Origin: an uncultured Rivibacter sp.
GTDB lineage: Bacteria; Pseudomonadota; Gammaproteobacteria; Burkholderiales; Burkholderiaceae
Direction of reading: 5' to 3'
Assembly: GCA_946480925.1 (NCBI GenBank)
Contig: CAMLLU010000099.1
Location: forward strand, 1 to 16,935
Length of the DNA: 16,935 nucleotides
In this document: in pieces, positions 10,279-16,777 of the stretch
How the letters are laid out: the number at the start of each line of letters is the position of its first letter
Numbering within the stretch: the first letter of the stretch is position 1
Notes under the pieces: generated by a model
Told to the model about the DNA's origin: nothing
Database searches by the model: none
What the model saw: the letters and a program-made list of their open reading frames with translations, nothing else
Translations under genes and position numbers: made by a program

Positions 10279-11022
10279 ATGAGTCTTGCCACCCTCACCG
10301 CCGAAACCGTTGCTGCGTTCTCGCCCACGGGCGTGCTGCGCGCCTGCATCAACCTGGGCAACCCCATCCTGGCCAATACGGACGCAGCCACCGGCGCTCC
10401 CTGCGGCGTGTCGGTGGACCTCGCGCGCGAGCTTGCACAACGGCTGGGCGTGCCGCTGGAGCTGGTGGTGTTCAAGACCGCCGGCCATTCCGTCGAGGCG
10501 GTGACGAACGAACGAGCCGACGTCGGCTTCTTCGCGGTGGACCCGGTGCGCGGCGCCGGCATCGGCTTCACGGCGCCTTACGTGCTGATCGAAGGCTGCT
10601 ACCTCGTGCGCGACGATTCACCGCTGCAGCACAACGAAGAGGTGGACCGCCCAGGCACTCGCGTGGTGGTGGGCGCCGGCAGCGCCTACGACCTCCATCT
10701 CACACGCGAGCTGAAGGCCGCCGAGATCGTGCGTGCGCCCAGCTCACCCGCGGTGGTGGACGTGTTCGTGCAGCATCGGCTCGATGTGGCGGCGGGCGTG
10801 AAGCAGCAGCTCGAGGCGGACGCGAAGTGCTACCCCGGCCACCGGCTGCTGCCCGGCCACTTCATGGTGATCTGCCAGGCGATGGGCTGCCCCAAGGGGC
10901 GCGGCGAAGCAGCGCGTGCCTTCCTCGCGGCCTTTGTCGAAGACATGAAGGCCAGTGGCTTCGTGGCGGCAGCGCTGGCCCGCCATGGCATCCAAGGCGC
11001 CTCCGTGGCGCCGGCCGCCTGA
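10279..11022 (+). CDS. Solute-binding-fold protein (SBP_bac_3-like) without signal peptide
   Basis: The 247-residue protein has the fold pattern of family 3 binding proteins. LRACINLGNPIL begins domain 1, and CGVSVDLARELAQRLGVPLE, ADVGFFAVDPVR, FTAPYVLIEGCYLV and VVVGAGSAYDLHL follow. Typical members are periplasmic and bring polar or carboxylated solutes to ABC transporters. Here the family-like core begins by residue 18 and no hydrophobic leader precedes it. No longer start is possible: the gene is in the same frame as gntR, whose stop codon lies only six sense codons upstream. I infer a cytoplasmic protein, either a ligand sensor or an enzyme built on this fold, as known for cyclohexadienyl dehydratase (PheC). 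No ABC permease or ATPase gene is nearby. The gap to gntR is 18 bases and to the lactonase 13 bases, so this is one operon. Confidence 0.82.
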   Translation: MSLATLTAETVAAFSPTGVLRACINLGNPILANTDAATGAPCGVSVDLARELAQRLGVPLELVVFKTAGHSVEAVTNERADVGFFAVDPVRGAGIGFTAPYVLIEGCYLVRDDSPLQHNEEVDRPGTRVVVGAGSAYDLHLTRELKAAEIVRAPSSPAVVDVFVQHRLDVAAGVKQQLEADAKCYPGHRLLPGHFMVICQAMGCPKGRGEAARAFLAAFVEDMKASGFVAAALARHGIQGASVAPAA

Positions 11023-11035
11023 AGCAGGGGGCCCG

Positions 11036-12085
11036 GTGTTCGCCTACATCGGCTCGCGCACCACGCGCGAGCGCAACGCGCGCGGCGAGGGCATCACGGT
11101 GTGTCGCGTCCACGACGACGGCACGCTCGAGCCGGTGCAGGTGCTGGGAGGCCTGGCCAACCCGTCGTTCCTGGCGCTCAACCGTGCCTGCGACCGGCTC
11201 TACACGGTGCATGGCGACGGCGACAGCTGCAGCGTCTTTTCGGTGGATGGCGCACAGGGCACGCTCAGCTGGCTGCAGACCCAGCGTTGCGAAGGCCGCA
11301 ACCCGGTGCACCTGGCGTTGGACGTGCACGAGCGCCACCTCGTGGTCTCCAACCACCTGAGCGGCGAGGTGGTCAGCCTGCCGGTACACGGTGACGGCAC
11401 GCTCGGCGCCGTGGCCGTACGTGCCGTGTTGCATGGCGAGCCCGGGCCGCATCGGGTCGAGCAGCCCTTTTCGAAGCCGCACCACAACCCCTTCGACCCT
11501 TCAGGCCGTTTTGTCGCGGTGCCCGACAAAGGCCTGGACCGCATCTTCGTATTCCGCTTCGAAGGAGGCGGGCTGGTGCCGGCCGGAACCCCCTTCGTGG
11601 CCACGCGTGAAGGCGCTGGTCCCCGGCACGTGGCCTTCCATCCATCCGCCAGGTGGATGTACGCCGTCAACGAGCTGGATTCAACGGTGTGCGCCTATCG
11701 CTTCGACACGGCGACCGGTGCGCTCGAGCCCATGCAATGGCTGCCCTTGCTGCCCGAGCACTTCACCGGCAACAGCCGCGCGGCTGAAATCGAGGTGGCC
11801 CGCGACGGCAGAACGCTTTACGCGAGCAACCGGGGCTGCGACAGCATCGAGGTGTTTGCGATCGATGCCGAGAGCGGCCGCCTCTCGCACCGGCAGAGTT
11901 GCGCGGCGCTGGGCAAGACCCCACGGTTCTTTGCCTTGCACCCCGGCGGGCAGTGGCTGTATGCGCTCAACGAAGACAGCGATTCGGTCGTGACCTTCAA
12001 GATCGACCCGGCTGACGGTCGGCTCGCGCCCGGCGGCGCTGCGATGCGCTGCGGCAGCCCGGTGTGCATGGTCTTCGGCGCGTAG
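11036..12085 (+). CDS. Lactonase, 6-phosphogluconolactonase-like beta-propeller
   Basis: This belongs to the seven-bladed propeller lactonase family (COG2706-type: YbhE/Pgl and fungal carboxymuconate cyclase relatives). The predicted protein is 349 residues and cytoplasmic, with no signal peptide (VFAYIGSRTTRER). Family blocks include NPSFLALN, NPVHLALD, PHHNPFDPSGRFVAVPDKGLD, GAGPRHVAFHPSARWMYAVN, LYASNRGCDSIEVF and RFFALHPGGQWLYALNEDSD. The GTG at 11036 is chosen because it starts the propeller directly, follows AGGGGG (11026-11031), and lies 13 bases after the upstream stop. An earlier in-frame start would overlap the preceding gene and add an Arg/Trp-rich tail unlike the family. The family hydrolyses lactones of sugar acids or cyclic products of aromatic breakdown. 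Beside an aconitase paralogue and tricarboxylate uptake, a tricarboxylate lactone is a reasonable but unproven substrate. It is the last gene of the operon. Confidence 0.88.
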   Translation: MFAYIGSRTTRERNARGEGITVCRVHDDGTLEPVQVLGGLANPSFLALNRACDRLYTVHGDGDSCSVFSVDGAQGTLSWLQTQRCEGRNPVHLALDVHERHLVVSNHLSGEVVSLPVHGDGTLGAVAVRAVLHGEPGPHRVEQPFSKPHHNPFDPSGRFVAVPDKGLDRIFVFRFEGGGLVPAGTPFVATREGAGPRHVAFHPSARWMYAVNELDSTVCAYRFDTATGALEPMQWLPLLPEHFTGNSRAAEIEVARDGRTLYASNRGCDSIEVFAIDAESGRLSHRQSCAALGKTPRFFALHPGGQWLYALNEDSDSVVTFKIDPADGRLAPGGAAMRCGSPVCMVFGA

Positions 12086-12108
12086 CAGGCTGTTGAAAAG
12101 CCGGATAC

Positions 12109-12124
12109 CTTCACCGCGGTGAAG
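12109..12124. terminator. Perfect 16-base palindrome, possible terminator
   Basis: CTTCACCGCGGTGAAG reads identically on both strands. It lies 24 bases after the lactonase stop and is followed on the plus strand by AATTTCT. As RNA it gives a six-pair stem with a CGCG loop, a weak terminator. As DNA it could be a dimeric regulator site for the following gene. Confidence 0.4.
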
Positions 12125-12162
12125 AATTTCTAGGGCCCAGGCCGGGGCCGCAGCGCAGCGGT

Positions 12163-12180
12163 TTGTCAACGGCCTGACAC
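12163..12180 (+). promoter_or_regulatory. Pho-box-like direct repeat upstream of phytase-like gene
   Basis: TTGTCAA (12163-12169), a four-base spacer and CTGACAC (12174-12180) resemble the enterobacterial PhoB box of two CTGTCAT-type repeats spaced by four bases. The half-sites match about 5 and 6 of 7. The site ends 48 bases before the ATG at 12228. No good -10 was found at the expected distance, so the call is tentative. Confidence 0.3.
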
Positions 12181-12227
12181 GACCCACGGCCAGCATCGCC
12201 GCATCCGTCACTCGTATCGAGGAATGC

Positions 12228-13616
12228 ATGCGTTCGATCCCCACCGCCTTGCGACATGCCGCAGTACCGCTTGCCGCTTCCCTGCTGCTCGCCACAGGCG
12301 CCCAGGCGCAGATGCTGATCGGCTGGGCCCAGATGCCGGCTGCGACCTTCTCGGACGGCCCGACCTCCGGGCAGTTCGCGGCGCCCAACGCCTACGGCAC
12401 GAACGTGCCGCCTTTCGTGGGCAAGCAGCCGGTGCAGGGCTTCTCGGGCGTGCTCGATGGGCCGCGCAAGAACGTGTTCCAGTTCGTGGTCGACAACGGC
12501 TTCGGCGGGCAGGCCAACTCGGCCGATGCGTTGCTGCGCAGCTACGCGCTGCAGATCCGCTGGCGCACGCCGAAGGGCGGCCGGGGTGACGTGGCGCCGG
12601 CAGACCTGGACAACGGCCGCGACCGGCCGCAATTCGACGCACGCACGCGCCTTCAGCTCAACGATGCGCGCCGCAAGCTCACGATCCCTATCCAGGCTGA
12701 CTACGCGAACTACTACAACAACCCGAACAACGCGCCGGTCGACCCGGGCATTCGCGCCGGCCGCCTGCTCACCGGTGCCGACTTCGACGTCGAGTCCTTC
12801 CGCCGCGACCGGCGCGGCAACTACTGGTTCGGCGACGAGTTCGGCCCGTACCTCATCAAGACCGATGCGAACGGCACGGTGCTGCGCAGCGAGATCCCGC
12901 TGCCTGGCGTCTACGCGCCGCAGCACAAGGACGTCGTGGCCGGCAATGCAACGGCCAACCTGCCGGGCTCCGGCGGCTTCGAGGGCATGGCCATCAACAA
13001 GAGCAAGACCAGGCTCTACACGCTGCTCGAAGGGCGCGTCGCCGGCGACCCCGAGAAGAACCGCCGGATCAACGAGTTCGACCTGGTGACCGAGCGCTAC
13101 ACCGGTCGCAGCTTCGTGTATCAGCTCGACCCGAGCGGCACCAACATCGGCGACATGGTGGCCGTCGACGACCACCGCTTCATCGTGCTCGAGCGCAACG
13201 GCAACACCGTGACCTCGCCGACCCCGGCGCCGTTCAAGAAGGTGTTCCTCATCGACCTGAAGGGCGTGGCCGACGGTGGCACGGTCCGCAAGACCGAGCT
13301 CGTCGACCTGATGAACGTCGCCGATCCGTTCGACCTCAATGCCGACGGCCAGTACGTCTTCACGTTCCCGTACGTGACGATCGAGAACGTGCTGGTGCTC
13401 GACGCGCGCACGCTGCTCGTCGTGAACGACAACAACTTCCCCTACGGCGGCGGGCGCGAACTGGCGTCGGACAACACCGAGTTCCTCAAGATCCGTCTTC
13501 CGGTGTGGCTGACGAATGACGAAGACGATGACGATCACCACCACGGGCACGGCCGTGGCCGCGACTACGGCCACAGCAACAGCAACAGCGGTGGCTACGA
13601 GTCGGACGATGACTGA
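12228..13616 (+). CDS. Secreted esterase-like phytase-domain protein
   Basis: The 462-residue product has a signal peptide (RSIPTALRH, a hydrophobic core, GAQA before QM, cleavage about residue 27), so it is periplasmic or secreted. The mature part resembles the phytase-like/esterase-like beta-propeller domain family (PF13449 type). Supporting blocks are FDVESFRRDRRGNYWFGDEF, GPYLIKTDANG, GGFEGMAINKSKTRLYTLLE, VDDHRFIVLERNG and LVVNDNNFPYGGGR near the end. These proteins are predicted to act on phosphate esters or related compounds; few have tested substrates. The ATG at 12228 has GAGGA four bases upstream. The last 33 residues are an unusual tail: a DEDDDD block, HHHGHG, Arg/Gly, Ser/Asn repeats and a final DDD. 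It is separate from the lactonase operon by 142 bases. Confidence 0.82.
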   Translation: MRSIPTALRHAAVPLAASLLLATGAQAQMLIGWAQMPAATFSDGPTSGQFAAPNAYGTNVPPFVGKQPVQGFSGVLDGPRKNVFQFVVDNGFGGQANSADALLRSYALQIRWRTPKGGRGDVAPADLDNGRDRPQFDARTRLQLNDARRKLTIPIQADYANYYNNPNNAPVDPGIRAGRLLTGADFDVESFRRDRRGNYWFGDEFGPYLIKTDANGTVLRSEIPLPGVYAPQHKDVVAGNATANLPGSGGFEGMAINKSKTRLYTLLEGRVAGDPEKNRRINEFDLVTERYTGRSFVYQLDPSGTNIGDMVAVDDHRFIVLERNGNTVTSPTPAPFKKVFLIDLKGVADGGTVRKTELVDLMNVADPFDLNADGQYVFTFPYVTIENVLVLDARTLLVVNDNNFPYGGGRELASDNTEFLKIRLPVWLTNDEDDDDHHHGHGRGRDYGHSNSNSGGYESDDD

Positions 13617-13689
13617 CTGAAGAAGGCAGGCGAAGAGGCGCAGGCGGAGAGCCGGCCTCGGCGCCGCAGGGGCTGAGCGCCGAGTGACG

Positions 13690-13725
13690 CTACTGGTTGA
13701 CGCTGCTGAACAATCCTTGTGCCAT
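13690..13725 (-). CDS. Possible 11-residue peptide ORF (MAQGLFSSVNQ)
   Basis: The minus strand has AGGAG (13733-13737), a seven-base spacer and ATG at 13725, then 11 codons and TAG. The ribosome-binding site is among the better ones in the window and the spacing is ideal. No downstream gene on this strand follows within the region, so it does not look like an attenuator leader. It could be a true micropeptide, the intact head of a decayed gene, or chance. I do not recognise the sequence. Confidence 0.25.
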   Translation of the reverse strand: MAQGLFSSVNQ

Positions 13726-13923
13726 GGCATTTCTCCTGAACTGAGGTGGCAACGACTTCGAGTGCGAAGCCGATTGCTGCAGAGCAACATGGATGCCTGC
13801 CATCGCCCGCCGGCAGATCGATAGCTGCCTTGTTTCGAACTTCTCGTCCGCCCCTCGCCCTTCATCGGCACAGCCCTTGCCGCATGGAGAAAGAGTTGAA
13901 AGGATTGCCTTTCCTGTGCCGAT

Positions 13924-13928
13924 GGAGG
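13924..13928 (+). promoter_or_regulatory. Ribosome binding site deciding the VOC gene start
   Basis: GGAGG lies eight bases before the ATG at 13937 and overlaps the region just after the upstream in-frame ATG at 13922. This favours 13937 as the true start. Confidence 0.65.
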
Positions 13929-13936
13929 CTCACACC

Positions 13937-14317
13937 ATGCTGCAGCAAAGCCCGATCTACGTGTACTTTCCGGCCCGCGACATGACGCGGGCTCGCCAGT
14001 TCTACGAAGGCCGGCTGGGGCTCACGCCTCAGCAAGAAATGAATGGCGGAGTCGTCTACACCTTCGCCGGCGGCACGGCCGCCTTCTTGTACCAAACGCC
14101 CAATGCCGGCACCTCCAAGGCCAGCCAGGCGTTCTGGTCCGTGGCCGACGTGGATGCAGAGATCGCCGAGCTGAAACGGCGCGGCATCGTCTTCGAGAGC
14201 TACGACGACCTGCCTGGCGAGCGAAGCCCGAGCGGCGCCGTTATCGAGGGCGGCGCCAAGGCCGCCTGGTTCAAGGACAGCGAGGGCAACATCCTCGCGC
14301 TCATCGAGACGCTCTGA
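13937..14317 (+). CDS. VOC/glyoxalase-fold protein
   Basis: A 126-residue single-module protein of the vicinal oxygen chelate superfamily (glyoxalase, bleomycin resistance and dioxygenase relatives). The first half gives the beta-alpha-beta-beta-beta pattern: IYVYFPARDMTRARQFYEGR, LGLTPQQE, then GGVVYTFAGGTAAFLYQT. The second half gives AFWSVADVDAEIAELKRRGI and ends with AAWFKDSEGNILALIETL, where DSEGN is a hallmark turn of the family. The usual metal-binding His/Glu set is incomplete: the first strand begins PIYVYFPARD with no His, although E123 near the end is present. It may therefore be a binding protein rather than a metalloenzyme. It appears to be a single-gene unit, converging on the GST-like gene. 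Confidence 0.85.
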   Translation: MLQQSPIYVYFPARDMTRARQFYEGRLGLTPQQEMNGGVVYTFAGGTAAFLYQTPNAGTSKASQAFWSVADVDAEIAELKRRGIVFESYDDLPGERSPSGAVIEGGAKAAWFKDSEGNILALIETL

Positions 14318-14320
14318 CGC

Positions 14321-14337
14321 ACGGGCCCGTCGCCCGT
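14321..14337. terminator. Small hairpin between convergent genes
   Basis: ACGGGC (14321-14326), a CCGTC loop and GCCCGT (14332-14337) form a six-pair GC-rich stem in the 35-base gap between the convergent VOC and GST-like stop codons. It has no T-run, so a bidirectional terminator role is tentative. Confidence 0.3.
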
Positions 14338-14352
14338 CGGGGCCGCTGCCGG

Positions 14353-15126
14353 TCAGAGCCGCAGCGGCGTCGCGAGGTGCTCGGCGTACATCACGGCCCT
14401 GTGGGCCAGCAGCGCGGGCGCCAGCGCCTCGCGCGTGGGCTCGTCCATTGTCTCGAAGGCGCTGCGTGTGGCCGGGTCCATCGCGCATTGCGCGTGGGGC
14501 AGGGGGCTGAAGAGCGCTAGGCAGGTGGCAGCGTAGATGTCGACCGCCGTCATGGTGTCGCCCACCAGGTAGCGGCTGCCCGATGCCTGCTGCGCCCGCA
14601 GCCGCGTGGCCAGCATGCCCAGCAGCTCGGCCACGCGCGGGCCGTAGGTCGGCGCGTCTTCAGGGCGGTAGCCGTACTTCCTGGCCAGGTAGGCGGCCAC
14701 CTTGGGCGCGAAGCCGCCGTCGCCCTGCAGGCCGGCGTGCACGAGCTGCAGGCGCCGCGTCCAGCCCAGGCCGCCTTCACCGCAGATCTCGTGCGCCAGG
14801 CCCATGGCCAACGCGAGCTCAGCCGCGCCCTTGGGCAACAGCGCGGGCTCGGGCGCCAGGCGTTCTGCCAGCAGCAGGATCTGGTCCCAGGCGTGGCGGG
14901 GTGGCTCGTCGTCGTAGAAGGCCACAGGGCCATCACGGCGCCCGCCGCTCCATTGCTTGAGGGCGTCGCTCGTGTAGTCCAGGCGCACCGCCGTCCAGCT
15001 CAGGCCTTTCACGTGAAAGATGCCCTTGGCCGCCTCGCCCCAGGGGCTGGGCACGCCGCCCACCACCACCATGCGCAGGCCCGGGCGCTGCATGGCCTCT
15101 TCGACGCTCGTGTATTCGAAGCTCAA
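14353..15126 (-). CDS. Glutathione S-transferase-like protein
   Basis: A 257-residue cytosolic protein with the two-domain layout of the GST family. The N-terminal thioredoxin-like part reads MVVVGGVPSPWGEAAKGIFH, then GLSWTAVRLDY and a DGPVAFYDDEPP strand-turn where the glutathione-binding cis-Pro/Ser region usually sits. The helical C-terminal part includes the typical ASGSRYLVGDTMTAVDIYAAT segment, in which D-x-x-T/S-x-x-D is the N-capping motif of GST domain 2. Length is near the upper end of the family. The usual catalytic Ser/Tyr/Cys is not obvious; SPW near residues 27-29 is the best candidate. The start is the TTG at 15126, supported by AAGGAG six bases upstream. Substrate is unknown. 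The gene is a single unit, divergent from the ORF at 15243. Confidence 0.82.
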   Translation of the reverse strand: MSFEYTSVEEAMQRPGLRMVVVGGVPSPWGEAAKGIFHVKGLSWTAVRLDYTSDALKQWSGGRRDGPVAFYDDEPPRHAWDQILLLAERLAPEPALLPKGAAELALAMGLAHEICGEGGLGWTRRLQLVHAGLQGDGGFAPKVAAYLARKYGYRPEDAPTYGPRVAELLGMLATRLRAQQASGSRYLVGDTMTAVDIYAATCLALFSPLPHAQCAMDPATRSAFETMDEPTREALAPALLAHRAVMYAEHLATPLRL

Positions 15127-15132
15127 CGGGTT

Positions 15133-15138
15133 CTCCTT
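15133..15138 (-). promoter_or_regulatory. Ribosome binding site supporting a TTG start
   Basis: AAGGAG on the minus strand lies six bases before TTG at 15126. It is a near-perfect Shine-Dalgarno and justifies the rare start codon. Confidence 0.7.
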
Positions 15139-15198
15139 CAGCGGCCGTGGGGCCGATCACCGCGAATGTAGGCGTGTGGCCTGCAACTGGGGCCGGGG

Positions 15199-15220
15199 CC
15201 GCAGACCCGCCGGTCTGCGG
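15199..15220. other. Strong hairpin in divergent gap
   Basis: CCGCAGACC (15199-15207), a CGCC loop and GGTCTGCGG (15212-15220) form a perfect nine-pair stem. It lies 22 bases upstream of the ATG at 15243 and 72 bases beyond the GST-like start. It could be a regulator site or a 5' leader structure. No T-run follows it on either strand. Confidence 0.5.
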
Positions 15221-15242
15221 GTGGTAAGCGGACAATCGGCGC

Positions 15243-15491
15243 ATGACCGCATCCTCCGTCAGCGGGCCTTTCACCCGCCCCACCTTCATGACACCCCCTC
15301 GCAGGCCACGTGCTGGCCAACCTGCCCAACCTCGACCCGAGGCGCCGCGCGGGCTGGCGCCGGGCTTCGCCGAAGACACGGCCGCCATCGTGCAACGCCG
15401 CCCATCGACGCCGCAAGCGGCTGATCAGGCCTTGCGCCGGCTGTGCGCCGGCAAGGTGCAGGAGCGCCTGGTGAAAGCGAGGTGCCTGTGA
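15243..15491 (+). CDS. Small hypothetical ORF coupled to helicase gene
   Basis: An 82-residue frame from the ATG at 15243 whose TGA overlaps the helicase GTG start as GTGA (15488-15491). I do not recognise it. The first half is Pro/Arg-rich and low complexity (TPPRRPRAGQPAQPRPEAP). The second half (AEDTAAIVQRRPSTPQAADQALRRLCAGKVQERLVK) looks helical and basic, which could suit nucleic-acid or protein binding. Only a weak GCGGA precedes the start; an alternative ATG lies at 15288. The stop-start overlap supports a translated upstream cistron, but the composition could equally be chance in high-GC DNA. Confidence 0.35.
   Translation: MTASSVSGPFTRPTFMTPPRRPRAGQPAQPRPEAPRGLAPGFAEDTAAIVQRRPSTPQAADQALRRLCAGKVQERLVKARCL
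15479..15482 (+). promoter_or_regulatory. Ribosome binding site supporting helicase GTG start
   Basis: GAGG lies five bases before the GTG at 15488, favouring this start over the upstream in-frame candidate at 15443, which would add a Gly/Ala-rich head. Confidence 0.5.
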
Positions 15492-16777
15492 AGTTGCCCG
15501 CTGCGAACTCACCCAACCGTGCGAGTCCGGCCTCCACGAGTTTGCCGTTTGCCGAGCTCGGCCTGTCTGCTGCCCTGGTGCACACCGCGGCCGAGCGCGG
15601 CTACATGGAGCCCACGCCCATCCAGGCCGCGGCCATTCCGCTCGCCCTGCAGGGCCTCGACGTCATCGGCTGCGCGCACACCGGCTCCGGCAAGACGGCA
15701 GCCTTCGCGCTGCCCATGCTGCATCGGCTCGACACCCGGCGCCCCGCCTGGCGCCGCACCTACGCGCTGGTGCTGGTGCCTACCCGCGACCTTGCCATGC
15801 AGGTCGGCGAGACGATCCGTGCCTTGTCTCACCGCATGGCCAACCCGGTGAAGGTCGCCGCCGTCTACGGCGGGGTTTCCATCAACCCGCAGATGCTCAA
15901 CCTGCGAAGCGGCGCCGAGGTGATCGTGGCCACGCCCGGGCGCCTGCTCGATCTGGTCGACCGCAATGCCATCAAGCTCGACGCCGTCGACCTGCTGGTG
16001 CTCGACGAAGCCGATCGGCTGCTCGACGAGGGGTTCGCCGACGAGCTGGCCCGGCTTACGGCATTGCTGCCCACGCGCCGGCAAGGCCTGTTCTTCTCGG
16101 CCACCTTTCCGTCCGAGGTTCAGGCGCTGGCGGATACCTTGCTGCGTGATCCGGTACGCGTGGACGTGTCTGCCATCCCCAGCACCGCCGGGCCCGCCAT
16201 CGAACAGCATGCGGTGGAGGTGGACACGGCACGGCGCACGCCGCTGCTGCGACACCTCATCGAGCAAGGGCAGTGGCCACGCGTACTGGTGTTCGTTGCC
16301 ACGCGCTACGCCAGCGAACACGTGGCCGACAAGCTGCGCCGCGCCGGCCTTGCGGCCGCCGCCTTCCATGGCGACCTCAGCCAGGGCGCACGCACCCGCG
16401 TGCTGGCCGACTTGAACAGCGGCGCGTTGCGCGTGGTGCTGGCCACCGACATGGCAGCGCGCGGCCTGCACATCCCCGGCCTGCCCGTCGTCGTCAACTA
16501 CGACCTGCCGCGCTCACCGGTGGACTACACACACCGCATCGGCCGCACCGGCCGGGCCGGCACCACCGGCCTGGCCGTGAGCTTCGTCACTGCTGCCACC
16601 GAGGCCCATTTCCGCCTCATCGAAAAGCGCCAGGGCCAACGCGTGCCGCGCGAGCGCATTGCAGGCTTCGAGCCGCGGGAAGCCGCGCCGCCCGCGTCAC
16701 CACCCGCAGGCGGCATCAAGGGCCGGCGCAAGAGCAAGAAGGACAAGCTACGCGAAGCAGCCGGGCTTGTGGGGTGA
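15488..16777 (+). CDS. DEAD-box RNA helicase (RhlE-like)
   Basis: An ATP-dependent RNA helicase of 429 residues that remodels RNA, for example in ribosome assembly, mRNA decay or cold adaptation. All core motifs are seen in order: Q motif (FAELGLSAAL, then PTPIQ, 21-46), motif I AHTGSGKT (63-70), Ia PTRDLA (98-103), GG (128-129), Ib TPGR (149-152), II DEAD (173-176), III SAT (204-206), IV VLVFVATR (266-273), V ATDMAARGLHI (319-329) and VI HRIGRTGR (349-356). Motif V has His where most family members have Asp (RGLD), and motif Ia has D for E. The C-terminus is short and basic (GGIKGRRKSKKDK), a likely RNA-binding tail. Helicases of this kind act alone. The stop overlaps the convergent PEP-CTERM gene by 30 bases. 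Confidence 0.94.
   Translation: MKLPAANSPNRASPASTSLPFAELGLSAALVHTAAERGYMEPTPIQAAAIPLALQGLDVIGCAHTGSGKTAAFALPMLHRLDTRRPAWRRTYALVLVPTRDLAMQVGETIRALSHRMANPVKVAAVYGGVSINPQMLNLRSGAEVIVATPGRLLDLVDRNAIKLDAVDLLVLDEADRLLDEGFADELARLTALLPTRRQGLFFSATFPSEVQALADTLLRDPVRVDVSAIPSTAGPAIEQHAVEVDTARRTPLLRHLIEQGQWPRVLVFVATRYASEHVADKLRRAGLAAAAFHGDLSQGARTRVLADLNSGALRVVLATDMAARGLHIPGLPVVVNYDLPRSPVDYTHRIGRTGRAGTTGLAVSFVTAATEAHFRLIEKRQGQRVPRERIAGFEPREAAPPASPPAGGIKGRRKSKKDKLREAAGLVG

Larger units (their letters stand above)
13617..13936. other. Intergenic region, mostly without clear genes
   Basis: This stretch lies between the phytase-like gene and the VOC gene. It holds a short minus-strand ORF with a good Shine-Dalgarno (13690-13725) and a small inverted repeat, GAAAGG-ATTG-CCTTTC (13898-13913). 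The repeat ends 23 bases before the VOC start and could be an operator. A longer minus-strand frame runs antisense through the phytase-like gene and looks like a codon-bias artefact. Nothing else was recognised. Confidence 0.5.

Noticed and set aside
10955..11035. Upstream in-frame start for the lactonase
   Set aside because: It would overlap the previous gene by 68 bases and add a Trp/Arg-rich head not expected of the family; the GTG at 11036 with AGGGGG fits better.
12111..13871. Minus-strand frame antisense to the phytase-like gene
   Set aside because: It has no recognisable domain, and its Val/Val-Ala repeat segment is just the complement of the Asp/His-coding tail.
12140..15205. Shared GCCGGGGCCGCAG string at about 12141 and 15192 as a repeat family
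   Set aside because: It is only 13 bases of pure G/C-rich sequence and the flanks differ; chance similarity is likely.
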